From positions 43,735,724-43,799,723 of the forward strand of contig CM019237.1 in the NCBI GenBank assembly GCA_009741485.1: a DNA stretch of 64,000 nt, read 5' to 3'. A program made the translations under genes and the position numbers. The DNA is from Malurus cyaneus samueli. Taxonomy: Eukaryota > Chordata > Aves > Passeriformes > Maluridae. Numbering within the stretch: position 1 is the stretch's first letter; every line of letters begins with the position of its first letter. Positions 20,801 to 31,000 of the stretch are shown here, piece by piece. Below the pieces are notes generated by a model, which saw only the letters and a list, made by a program, of their open reading frames with translations, searched no databases and had not been told where the DNA came from.

Positions 20801-23800
20801 TCCTGATTGTTTTATCCTTGGGTAGTGTTACTGTCTTTAGTTTGTGCTTTCAGGCATTCTAATTGTTGACACATGCTGCTTCAGTTCATTTTGTGGGCTA
20901 GTCTCAGTAGAGGAATGAATTTCTATGAGACTTGGGTAAATCCAACTGTGATTCAACCATTTCATGCATAGTTTGGTTTGAAGTAACCCCCCATCATGTA
21001 TGCACCTAGTGTGAATATTTGCTCCTTGGCTATTTCACTTTGCAGATCCATTCCCATTGCTCTGCACTACTTGCCAGTGAAACAGCTTTAGAGCATTGTC
21101 TCAAGGAACTACAGGGACATGGGCATTAGTAAGATTCCAGGTTCAGGGCTGACTTCAGGCAGATATTTGTAGTTTTGTGAACTGCTTAACATCGCATAAA
21201 TCTGCAGTGCCACCAAAAGGTGCAGCCTATTGTCAGTCATTCCACCTGCTGCCTCTTCTGCAGCATTTTGCAGTGCCATCAAAAGATGCAGCCTATTGTC
21301 AGTCATTCCACCTGCTGCCTCTTCTGCAGTTTTTTGTGTTAGTACTGGGATTCACAGAGCTGCCTGGTGAACAAGACTGGGAAACTGGTCTGCCTTAGAG
21401 CTGAACCTGCATGTAAAAAGGATTGGTTTGCAGTTAGAGAATTTTATCCAGTGACTCTCCCTGCAAAGCTGCATGACTGCTGATGACAATACTGCAAAGA
21501 TGGCGGAACCAGGTGACGGCATTACCACTTTTGGCAGCCGGACAGGTTCCTGCCAGGTTTAGTTGTCCTGCGGTGCCGGTGCCATGGCAGCTCCGGCTGC
21601 CACTGGTGGACAGAGGGTGTCATGCCGGATTATCCCAGCAGGTGGCAGCACAGCCAGACAGGAGCAGCACCTGCAGCTCTGTCCCCTGGGAATGAGCAGC
21701 GTGAGGCAGGGAGGAGTTCTCGCTGGTTCCTGCTCTGGAGGGAGGGACGGAAGTTAGAATGGTACGGGGGAAGGCGGTGTCCATGCCCTGTGGAGGTGGA
21801 TTAAAATCATACCGTAGCCACTGAATGAAATTGGCGCAGCATTTGCTTTGCTCTGCAAAGGAGACTGAAGACTTTGCCACAGCCCAAAGCAGCTGTATCC
21901 ACTGCTGTCAGTTGTCAGGGTCTGCTGATGTGAGTCATGCAGGGCTTTGACGTTTAAGGGAGGGAAAAGATTGAGGCAACAAAGCTCAGTGAGTTACAAA
22001 TTGACATCTTGCCTGGCATGCTCAGATGGTAATGGGTTTGGGCTGTTCTTTTCAATGAGGGGGAAAGGTAATTTGCAATGTGCTCATAGTAGGCACCTGC
22101 TACTGGAGAAGTTTAAGGCCCATCCAGTTCTGGTAACCTAGTCATGGCAGTAAGACTGTGTCTTGGTTTGAAAGACAGGTGCTTGCCAATGAAGGCCAGG
22201 ACCCCCGTTGGAGTGGTGGATATGACCCCCCCCCCCCCTTTCCCTCAATTATTAAGCTTGGAAAATCACAGGCTTTCAGGCAAGAATATGGGTAAAAGGG
22301 AATAACAGTTTTCACTAATATGTATAACAAGGTGAAGCAAGTAACAACAACAATAGCGACAACCAACCCAGTCCCAAACCCAGTGACAGCCTCACACAGA
22401 GATACACCCTCCCTTTGGTGCATTACGTCCCACTCGGCAGGGGCGCTGTTGGCTCCCGACCGGGCAGGGCGGGTGCGATGATTCCCCGGCGGCTGCAGGG
22501 GGCGCTGTGGTGCGGGTCCCGGCTGGTTCAGATCTCCCAGTGGCCAATGGTGGACAAAACTGGCAGAGGTGGATGGAGAAAAGTTCCTCTGCAAACCTCA
22601 CAGCGGAAACGCCGATCTCATTGCTCCTCTGGAAGCAGAACACAAACCCGAACAGCCAAGACAGAAAGAAGAGCAGAATCCCAGCTAGAGGGATGCAGCA
22701 GAACTCAACCACTGCATGGAATCTCAGGGGTCCCCGGCAAGGCACAGGGCAAAAGATCACAGTGCAGCAAACAGGAACCAACGAGCTCTGCAGAAAGCAG
22801 CAGGCGAGCTCTTCCCCGGCAGCAGGTCAACTGTCTTCCCCGAGCCAAGCAGGGCAGGAAGTGAAGCTACCCCCTGCCCCCCACACACCCTCCCGACCAA
22901 AACTCCCGAGAACTTCCCTGTCTCCAAAGAGAGGAAAAAAATAAACAAACTGCCAGGCAGGAGGAATGCCCAGGGAGATCCTTTGGGTGGGGCTAGGTTC
23001 CATTGTCTTCACCAATCGCCCAGCCATCCAAAGGATGTCCTGGCAATCAGTGTATCCCAGCAACAAAATGGGAAAGAAAAATTCCCCAAGAAAGGAAACA
23101 AAAGGAGAAACCTAAACCCACAACAGATTGCTAGTTAAGCACATAACTATTGTGTCTCTTTTCCCTATCTTTTGTATTGGATCAAATTGGGCTGTGTGTA
23201 ACTGCCTCTGTGACACTGGTTCTGTCTTCTTGTAGGCTGTTCGAAAGTACTGCCCACACCATGTGGGGCATTACCTGGGCATGGATGTTCATGATACCCC
23301 AGATATATCCCGATCACTCCCGTTCCAGCCAGGCATGGTGATAACTATTGAACCAGGTAAAAACAGTCAGCAGTCAGAACAGAAACATGCAACACTGAGG
23401 ATAACAGTATTGCCTTTTAGTAATTAGTTGGTCCTGCAGATGAAAGCATTCAGGTCCTTTCCAGTGAAACTGGCAATTATAGCAGTCTTGGAAAGCCTTA
23501 AGTTATTCACCTTCCAAAGTCATTACATTATCAGAAATCCCCATTTCTGTCCCAAACATAGCCAAGGTAACACATAGTGGGAGTAAACTCAGGAAGCAGA
23601 GTAGTGTGGAGCTCAGGCTGTGTGGCACAGGTGAACTGCAGTGCAGAAAAGCAGGGTTGATTCACTTGTGCTGCATTCTGCCACTGAGCTTCTACCAGTC
23701 ACTGGTAGTGTGTCTCAAGCATTGGAGTCTGCAATTTCAGAGATTTACAAACTTAGCTTTGCAAATTAGGCATAATATGATGAATCTTTCTTTCTGCTTT

Positions 23801-24374
23801 CTTTCTCCTTTCTTTCTGTTTTCTTTCGGCTTGCTTTCTGCTTGTCACTAGATTTGGAGCTGTCAGCTGGAAATGTTATTTAATGCTTGCTTCTCTCTCT
23901 CTATTCAGAACATTGTTAAAATCATCATTGTAAATGCAACATTGAGAGCAAGAAGTATGAAAAGGCCAGGTGTAACTATGGAAGTTTCTATTAATGTGCT
24001 AATATCTGTAGGAACAGAGGGACACTTTCCTTTCTTTGCCTACCAACAGCCATAAGGGAGGGGAAAGAGAATAGCTAGCCATACTGAAAATTCTCAGGAT
24101 CAAACTCACATTATGTTGCTGAAAATCCAGTTCTGCTCTCCTGGTGGTGCAGTGAAAGGTGGTGATCTGGAAAGTATTGTGTGTTTTAATTCCCTTTCTT
24201 CTTTCAGGCATTTATATCCCTGAGGATGATGCGAGTGCTCCAGAGAGGTTTCGTGGCATTGGTGTGCGCATTGAGGATGATGTTGTGATAACAGAGGATG
24301 CACCTCTTGTCTTGTCTGCTGACTGTCCCAAGGAGATTTACCACATTGAGCAGATCTGTGGCCGCAGCTCATGA
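8837..24374 (+). CDS. XPNPEP3: XPNPEP3, mitochondrial Xaa-Pro aminopeptidase 3 (complete)
   Basis: Ten coding segments: 8837-8897, 10363-10479, 12930-13337, 15034-15236, 16084-16146, 17491-17604, 19879-19964, 20585-20768, 23236-23356 and 24208-24374. All introns are GT-AG and the joined frame is 1524 bases, 507 residues plus stop, the human length. The enzyme is a two-metal M24 (pita-bread fold) peptidase that removes an N-terminal residue before proline and, as the relative of yeast Icp55, trims mitochondrial proteins after presequence cleavage. Metal ligands are all present: D330 (LLDGG), D341 (SDITRTW), H424 (GHYLG), E451 (TIEPG) and E475 (RIEDD); H431 (DVHD) matches the second catalytic His. 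Residues 1-31 are basic and hydroxylated with few acids, as in a mitochondrial presequence. An in-frame TGA at 8774 precedes the ATG and no earlier in-frame ATG follows it. Confidence 0.97.
10363..10479 (+). CDS. XPNPEP3: XPNPEP3 coding exon 2
   Basis: 117 bases encoding [19 protein letters not shown] then [20 protein letters not shown]. The second part matches the human N-terminal region nearly residue for residue. It holds the presequence cleavage motif RRFS (residues 28-31). Acceptor CTTTAG after a long T tract, donor CCAG|GTGAGG. Confidence 0.96.
11150..11197. repeat. (TG)n-(TA/CATA)n microsatellite
   Basis: About nine and a half TG units at 11150-11168 pass into alternating TA and CATA units up to about 11197, in XPNPEP3 intron 2. 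Confidence 0.9.
12930..13337 (+). CDS. XPNPEP3: XPNPEP3 coding exon 3 (N-terminal domain)
   Basis: 408 bases, the largest exon, from [20 protein letters not shown] to LVAKLK. It covers most of the aminopeptidase-P N-terminal domain, including [30 protein letters not shown] and [18 protein letters not shown]. Acceptor TTCACAG|GA, donor AAAG|GTAACA. Confidence 0.98.
13338..15033 (+). other. XPNPEP3 intron 3
   Basis: A 1.7-kb AT-rich intron with no recognisable element. Its acceptor is fused to a donor-like sequence (see exon 4). Confidence 0.7.
15034..15236 (+). CDS. XPNPEP3: XPNPEP3 coding exon 4
   Basis: 203 bases encoding (G)[20 protein letters not shown] through [19 protein letters not shown] and TAE, the linker into the catalytic domain. 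The exon opens with GTGAGT directly after CAG, so acceptor and a perfect donor motif touch. The real donor at the end is GAG|GTAAAG. Confidence 0.97.
15237..17490 (+). other. XPNPEP3 introns 4 and 5
   Basis: Introns 15237-16083 and 16147-17490 flank exon 5. T- and A-rich runs only; no mobile element or extra exon recognised. Confidence 0.7.
16084..16146 (+). CDS. XPNPEP3: XPNPEP3 coding exon 5
   Basis: 63 bases, 21 codons, [20 protein letters not shown] then K. Closely matches the human segment. Acceptor CATAG|GCT, donor AAAG|GTGAGT; phase 0 on both sides. Confidence 0.96.
17491..17604 (+). CDS. XPNPEP3: XPNPEP3 coding exon 6
   Basis: 114 bases, 38 codons, [20 protein letters not shown] then [18 protein letters not shown]. 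It carries the LHY block of M24B peptidases; the His here matches the active-site His of aminopeptidase P. Acceptor TTCCAG|TTC, donor CAAG|GTAACC. Confidence 0.98.
17605..19878 (+). other. XPNPEP3 intron 6
   Basis: A 2.3-kb AT-rich intron with no recognised element beyond short T runs. Confidence 0.7.
19879..19964 (+). CDS. XPNPEP3: XPNPEP3 coding exon 7 (first two metal ligands)
   Basis: 86 bases encoding [20 protein letters not shown] then TRTWPVNG plus two bases. D330 and D341 are the metal-binding aspartates. Acceptor TCCAG|GAT, donor GGAAG|GTATGT. Confidence 0.98.
19965..20584 (+). other. XPNPEP3 intron 7
   Basis: A 620-bp intron; nothing recognisable in it. Confidence 0.7.
20585..20768 (+). 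CDS. XPNPEP3: XPNPEP3 coding exon 8
   Basis: 184 bases encoding (R)[20 protein letters not shown] through [20 protein letters not shown] and HFFK. Helical part of the catalytic domain, less conserved near its end than the other catalytic exons. Acceptor CTTCAG|G, donor CAAG|GTACTT. Confidence 0.97.
21205..21336. repeat. 66-bp tandem duplication, two copies
   Basis: The unit starting cagtgcca...aaaag at 21205 recurs at 21271 with only a few substitutions (for example ccaccaaaaggt versus ccatcaaaagat). Its sequence is pyrimidine- and CTG-rich. Confidence 0.9.
21640..21716 (+). repeat. Dispersed repeat, copy A
   Basis: The stretch from aggtggcagcacagccaga to ggcagggaggag aligns with 41331-41405 over about 77 bases with only a 2-base length difference. 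The first 39 bases differ at about six positions. The surrounding GC-rich block (about 21480-21790) is probably part of the same element, whose family I cannot name. Confidence 0.65.
22159..23125 (+). mobile_element. Solo LTR of an ERVL-like endogenous retrovirus, copy 1
   Basis: The 967-bp element begins TGTCTTGGTTTGAA and ends CCCACAACA, and is flanked by 5-bp duplications with one mismatch (gactg 22154-22158, gattg 23126-23130). It matches, in opposite orientation, the element at 39295-40143 along its whole length. No internal viral gene is present, so recombination has removed the provirus. A C run (about 22229-22239) and GC-rich centre are seen. It sits in sense orientation in XPNPEP3 intron 8. 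The 5-bp duplication favours the ERVL class; the family name is not assignable without a library. Confidence 0.9.
23236..23356 (+). CDS. XPNPEP3: XPNPEP3 coding exon 9 (metal-binding His and Glu)
   Basis: 121 bases encoding [20 protein letters not shown] through [16 protein letters not shown] plus one base. Contains H424, H431 and E451. Acceptor TTGTAG|GCT, donor CCAG|GTAAAA. Confidence 0.98.
23357..24207 (+). other. XPNPEP3 intron 9
   Basis: An 851-bp intron with a degenerate CTTT-rich pyrimidine stretch at about 23785-23842; nothing else recognised. Confidence 0.7.
24208..24374 (+). CDS. XPNPEP3: XPNPEP3 coding exon 10 and stop
   Basis: 167 bases encoding [20 protein letters not shown] through [20 protein letters not shown] and [15 protein letters not shown], then TGA at 24372-24374. 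E475 (RIEDD) is the last metal ligand. Acceptor CTTTCAG|GC. Confidence 0.98.
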
Positions 24375-26137
24375 TGCCCCTTCTCTGCCTCTTCCATCCT
24401 CCTTGGGAGACACAGTCCTGCAGGGATGCAGGTCCCTGTAGCTGGCTGTAGTTGTTAAGAGATGGAGGGCATGGAAAGTTGATGGCTGTTTCCAAGACTG
24501 GGGCAGGGCAGTGGGATGCAAAAGGCTTGGGTACTGAGGAATGAAAAAGCAAAGCAACCTTTTTTGTGTGCATTTTTCTTCTGATTTGTGCTGATGTTGA
24601 ACTGTTAGAGGACATGGGGGTGAAATCATGCCTCTGCTGTGTGGATCCATGTGTTCTGGGGCCTTTTCAGAGTTTGAATTTTGTCAGTGCCACCAGGTGC
24701 ATGGGTACAACTGTTGAGACCAAGGCCCCGATTTTCCCCCTTTATTAGTAGTTTCCCAAGAGTCAGTCTTTTAAAATGAAGTTTTATAAATGCTGGTTTG
24801 GGATAAGAAAGTGCCAACTTTAATTTTATAGAACCAGGTAAGGAGAAAGTTTGGTAATCAGGAAGATGAATTTGAGGGAGAGGTGGTTGTATCTGAAGCC
24901 AGTGGAGGATTCTTTTAGTATTTTAAGGATAAGGGTGTATTTAGGCTGTGTTCAGGCATATGCAAAATAGGCCTGCAGCCGGGTAAAACACCTTGTCTGG
25001 TCTTTCAGCTTATTGGAGTGTTTGGTACTTTCAAAAAGGACAAATAGGGCTCCATTCTTGCTGTCTTCCACATTCTTGTCCTTTTGTCCCAAAGGTCCAT
25101 TCCTGTTTCCTGTTCTGAGTCCCTCTCTATCCTTGAAAGCAGGGCCATGTTGATTATGCTGGACTCCCCTGGTGAGCTGTTGGTTGTCACCAGGTGTGAG
25201 GTGTCGAATTCTGGGACAGTCACAGCACCTTTTTGGTTTATGCTTGCTATATGCTCTAAGTGCCAGCAACTTCAGCATTGTGCTTTTGAAGAGACTGGTG
25301 AGTGTCAGGTATAGTGAGTGTCAGGTCCATATATAGCTTCTATATGGAGTTTAGTGGAACTTAAAGTAATTCTTCTTTTCTGAACTCTAAGGGCACGCTA
25401 AGAGCTGAGTTGTGGGTTTTGCCAAGTGCTCTGATAATATTTTTGAGGTAGCTGAAAACTGATTAGGGGCTAGGCTGGATGAGGAGTAAAGAGATGAGTT
25501 TTCTACCCTGAGCATCAGCCTATCACCCAGACCATTGTATGTTGTAGTAAATACACCTACTAGAGGCAAGCACAGCATCTGTGTGTTTACTGGAAATATT
25601 TTGACAATCAGCTATTTAAGATGTCTGAAAAATGCCTCTCATCAGAGCATCTCCTGTTATTTACACTTGCTGTTGCATCACCTTACTTCCTTTCTTATGG
25701 TAGCTTTCAGTGTTCTTCATCTGTTATTCTAAATTTTCTTTCTCTTCTCTTCCTAGATTGTCTATTTTTGACCCACTATGTCACTGCTTCCTAATCCATT
25801 TTACTTTCTTATGAACATCACTGCCTCTACCCTGGTTTGGCCTAATTCCACACAGTGAATGTAGCCAGAAGCATGAAGGGAAGGTGGTCAGGGTTCTGGA
25901 GTTTGACCTCTTGCTCTGTTGCTATGTAACCTCTAGCAAAATCTACACCTTTTTTTTTTTGTTGTTCCATTTTTTGGTTTTTTCTGTGTTTTATTTCACT
26001 TAGGAAAAGCCAAGTGGGCAGTGTCTCTTGTCTCTTATTGCATTTAATGTGAGCTGGGTGCATGTACTGGGGTTTGAATTTTGGCACCTGAAAGCCAGCC
26101 AAGACATGACATAATTTTATTTTCTAAACATGACAAA

Positions 26138-26143
26138 AATAAA
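26138..26143 (+). terminator. Candidate XPNPEP3 poly(A) signal
   Basis: AATAAA 1.76 kb after the stop codon. Others occur at 26539-26544 and 28657-28662, so the real 3' end cannot be fixed from sequence. Confidence 0.3.
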
Positions 26144-27974
26144 TGCTTTTAAAGGGTTTAGTGTATCAAGTTTCACTTATTTGAGAGAATCTGCTAATCT
26201 CTGATGGCAGTGCTCGTTATATACTCCTGTGTTGCAGTGATAGCTATAGCCTAAAATGTTATATGGAAGGTTTCCTAAGTATGAGCACAGACCTGATGAA
26301 TACTTTTGATGTTGCTGTGATCTGTAATACATTTGTTGTTCCAATTACACCTGTTAGAGCCATATCAACTGGGCAAAATCTTGGGGATTTTGGAACTATG
26401 TAAGCAGCTTAAAATAACATTAATCTGAGAGATACATGTGTGGGCTGATCTGCACATCTGCCCATGCATCTAACGGAGTTAATAATTGTACTTACTGTAA
26501 ATAAGCCTTTAAAATGCATACATAAAAACTATTTTTAAAATAAAATAATTTGTAGAAAGTAATTTCTCAGGCCATCAAGTTGCATGCTGTGGGATAGATA
26601 TACACACACCTCCAAAACCAGCTTTATTTTTCAGGGAGATAAATTGAGTGTGACCTGTCTTGGACTTGAAACATTGTCAAATGTAGACACACAGTAATTC
26701 CTCCTCTTCTCAGGAAAATCCTGCAATTTGTAAACAACAATAGATCTTAGGAATGCTGCAGATGAATGTTTCTGTTAGTAAAGAAGAGTTTGTGACTTTC
26801 CTGAGTGGAAAGTAATGGATCTGCTAGGGCTGCTGAACCCCACCATGTTGAGTGTGTCTAATTTAGGCCATGGGTATTCTGTCATGCTTCCCTCTGTTCT
26901 GTATTCTGTAATGCTTCCACTGTGTTCAGCCATTTTTTCAGCATAAACTGCTGCTGTTTTGAATCTCTTACTCCACATAAAGGGTTCATTTTGCAGAAGG
27001 TATTAAATCTGCATCTTATGAACCTATATTTTTGAAGGTTTTTTTTCACTTGTTGCAGAGATGAATAATCTGTGACCTACACACATGCTTGCAATGTCCC
27101 TTGCAAGCAACCAAATCCTTGGATATTTTACATGACTTTAATCAAAAATCTCTAAAGAGCTTGGTTTTCTGGCTGCAGGCACAGTATATACCTGTAGTAT
27201 GTAGTATCTCCCTGGTTACTGATCCCATCCTGCCAGAGTTAGTCTGCCTCTGCCACAGAAGAGATTCCTTGCTCCAACCACTTGGGTGCAGGAGCAGCTC
27301 TCAGTGGTGGTACAAGTCGACAGCTGCTTGATGAAGACCTTAGTGGGATCATGGGGAGTGAAAGAGAAATTGAGGAATACGCAAGTTCACGTGGGGAGAG
27401 ATTTGATTTCATATAGCACAGGTCTTAAGGGGATCAGAGTATGAGAGAAAATGAGTCAGCCATCCCTATGGAGAAGCTGCTTTGCTTCCAGAGGAACCCT
27501 GAGAGGTTTTGGCTTTCCCATTTCACTTTCTACCAGGAGACTGCTTTACTTTGCAGAGTACTAGTAAAGTCCTGTAGTTAAATACAGTCTGAGCAGAGGT
27601 CCCAATTTGCAGATTTGTGACATTTAACACAATTTGGCATTTTATCTGTATGTGGAAAAATACAGTATGTCTTTCCTAAAATTACATTCATTACTTTGCA
27701 AAGGAACATGATGGTGTACGAAGTAGCAAACTGAGGTAGCACAGTAAAGAGAATGGAGATGGATGGTTTGGGGACTGTACAATGCAGTAAGAGAAGAATC
27801 AGTAAAAGGTTGTGATTTGGAGTTGCGAGATGTGTGCAGGGGGATGGGAGAGCAACAAGAGAACAATGGGACATAAACTGGCTATTCAGTATGTTGTCAG
27901 AATGGTGCAATAGCTCCAGAAAACAGGTTATCCTGTTTCATAACCCTGATTGATTTGTCCTACTCAGTAGGAAG

Positions 27975-28064
27975 AAACCAAAAGAGATTGTATAGATGAA
28001 CTTGGTCTTAGCAGTTTGTAAACCAAAAGAGATTGTATTGATGAACTTGGTCTTAACAGTTTGT
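27975..28064. repeat. 45-bp tandem duplication, two copies
   Basis: The unit starting aaaccaaaagagattgta at 27975 recurs at 28020 with about two substitutions. Such closeness suggests a recent event. Confidence 0.9.
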
Positions 28065-31000
28065 TTCCTTATTTCTTTTAAAAATCAATAGAATTATCAT
28101 ATGAGAAAGTTTTTTGCAGTTTCATGTTATTGATCATGTGTCATTTTAAATAATGTGAAGGGAATAAAGTATGTTTCAAGGCAAAATCTTCATTATAATG
28201 GAGGGAGCAAGGCTAAGGTTACATGCTCTTATGCTATCCAAATTACTGCTGTGGAACTTGAGTAATTACCGCCAGAAGAATTACTATAAGGTGAAAAGAG
28301 TTAGGGTTAAACTTAGGAAAAAGTCTGTATGAGACAAATGACAAAAACATTTGAATTATGATGAGATACTTAATACTTTATGTAATTGGACAACAAAATT
28401 CTGCACTGACATAAATTGATGGGTTTAGATTTGTTTTAAGCTGAGTTGTCCAAAAGCCTATACAGGCATCTCTTTATTGGTATGCAATCTAAAGTACTTT
28501 TAAGTTTATAATTCTGACATCATTACAGCACATCTGTTAAATATGCTCCCTACATGTGTACACAGTCTCTGCTTGATTAAAAATCATCATTTGGACACTG
28601 TCACGACACTGACTCTGGGAGTGGGTCTATAAAATTCACTGTGTTTAACAGATAAAAATAAATTACATTTTAAAGCAGAGTTTATCATTGAAATGGACAG
28701 TGAGTCACCATGGGCTCAATGAGACTCAATTTCAGCTCCTTTCTCCTTCTGAGTTTGGCTTGCTGCCTCAACTGCCTGGCTGCTCTGAGCCTTCTTCCCT
28801 AGCAGCAAGTGGAGCAATGTACCTATCTTCCTGGGACAGCTTATGCCTCTGCCTACCTGGTTGTTTCTCTGAAGCATCATCCAATATTTGGCTAACCAAA
28901 ACCAAGCTTTTCAGAAGACGGACAGAAAGGAACAAGGAAGAATTTCCAGCTCCTTCACATGTGTGTTACCTTCACTTGCTGACTCATACCACTTATGCCT
29001 TTTTAACAACCATGACAGAGTAACCCATTAATAATGGCAAAGAAAAAAGAATTATTCCTGTCTGGGTAGGCCTGCCGTTGAGATTTTTGAACAAAGAAAA
29101 AGCTAAGAAGCAAGTTGGTTCTGGACCCAGAAGTGAGAATGTCTGCTGTAGGCTTCAGTGTGTTCCTTCCATGGGGATGCTGGGGAAACAGCACTGCAGA
29201 AGCAATGCGGAGTCTTGGTTTGGGAGCTTTTTGCAAATGCTGGTCTCAGACATGCTGTGGTAGGCCAGAACTGACATTGGTTAAACCTTTAGATTGGGTT
29301 TCTTTCCTCCCAAGGCCATAAAGAGCCTGTGGCTTTTTAAAAGATTCTCTGTTTTTCAGAATTCAGGCAGAAATATCAGTGCAGCACAGGCTGAGAACTT
29401 TCAGTCTGTGGTTCAACTAGGAAAAGTTGGCATTTCAGCAAAAACTTTTAGAAGTGCAATTCTTTCCCAGGAAATAGCTCATTGTGGGTTTTTCTGTGAG
29501 TAAATCAGACCAATATGAACAATATTGTGTGAGGGGGAGAGAGGCTCAGCTTCTTTTTATTCCCAGCAGAGCAAGGGTTTTGCCTCTGTGTGCCTTTGGG
29601 AGATTAATGGCCATTGATCCAAGTTAAGATTACGTGATCCGGCTCTTGTACCAGGAAATAGTTTGCAGATGTCAGGTAATCTCTTATCATGTGAATATTT
29701 TACTCCGGTAGTGCTTTAGGTTTGGGGATGATATACTTTGCTCTTTCAGTTTAAAGGGCACAGAGAGTGTAACACACATCTATTTTGCCTACAGGAGCTA
29801 CAGCCAGCACCTCTGTAATTAATAGTATTACACCTCTGTCATGAACACACAGCAAATATTAGAGTCATTCACAGAAAGCACAGCTGTTAATGGCACACCA
29901 AGGGGTTGAATTTAAGCTTTCTCTGCAGACATTGTTCAGGCTGCAAAACCTGGTGCTCCTGGTATTACCTAGAAACACGTTTCCTTACCACCTCCTGGCA
30001 GACTGACCATTTCTATTGGGTGGCCTCTGTGAAGTTTGTGTTAGCATTTCTGCGCTGTTGTTCTAATGTGTCATCAAGTTCTGCGTAACAATTTTAACAT
30101 TCTTCTTGGATAGAAAAGGTTTGATATGGCATCAGCAATTACAAGAGTTGTGCTGTGGAGCCTGGTCTGGCTGGCTCCTCACACACTGTGCCTGTGGTCC
30201 ATCAGCCCAGTTGCTCACGGCTTCCTGTCCTCAGAGGGACAGGGAGGCACAGCCCTACTCACTGCTCAGGAATCTTCAGTCCTCAGGTGCTCATGCATCT
30301 GCTCCTGTCACGAAGGCCTCAGTCTCCAACTGTCCTTTTGACTCTTGCCCCTCTGGACTTGCAGAGGTACCAGTCTGGAGCCAAAAGCTGTAGCCTCTGA
30401 TGTGCTTGTTGCACCGACCAGTTGTCAGATTCCATGTAGTGCCGCTGAGGCTCCTGTGATGCATTGCAGTATCTGGTATGTATATTGCTTTCTAATTTAT
30501 GCTTTACCCTCTTTTTTCCAAAAGATGAGCTATTTAACAGCTACATGGGTGTTACTGTGGTGACTGTAACCAGGCAGAACCATGCAGTATGAACTGAGAT
30601 AGTTCTACATTTGTGGACTTGGAGATGATTAAGAAATTTTTAAAGGTTTGTATTTTTTTTGTTCTTCCCTGCAGACTAGAGACAGGTTCCTCATGAACTT
30701 TCAGTTAAAAACCATGAAGTAGAAAGGTATCAATTCATCTTTAAAAGCACAATTAATAATATCAATTTAAACACAATTATTAATATCTAAATACGATTAT
30801 CACATATTAGGCAAACAAACATTGTGACTTCTAGCAAGTTAGAGACTTAAAAGACATTTTTTCCAACTATAATTAAGATTGTTTAGATATTTGACACTTC
30901 ATTTTTTTTGTGCTTTGTTCCTTGTTACATTTAATTTTACCCTAGAACTTCCAGGGTTTATAATTTTTGGGGTTTGAATAACTGCATTATCTTTGTAATG

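Larger units (their letters stand above)
20769..23235 (+). other. XPNPEP3 intron 8, with tandem repeat, dispersed repeat and solo LTR
   Basis: This 2.5-kb intron is the most repeat-laden in the window: a 66-bp tandem duplication (21205-21336), a GC-rich dispersed repeat (around 21480-21790) and a 967-bp solo LTR (22159-23125). Confidence 0.8.

Noticed and set aside
22142..23138. Open frames of 129-150 codons in the intron 8 LTR
   Set aside because: They lie within LTR sequence, on both strands, and match no gag, pol or env pattern I can recognise.
8898..24374. A DNAJB7 gene inside XPNPEP3, as in mammals
   Set aside because: No J-domain frame (HPD motif context) was seen on either strand in the introns; it is a mammalian retrogene by my understanding.
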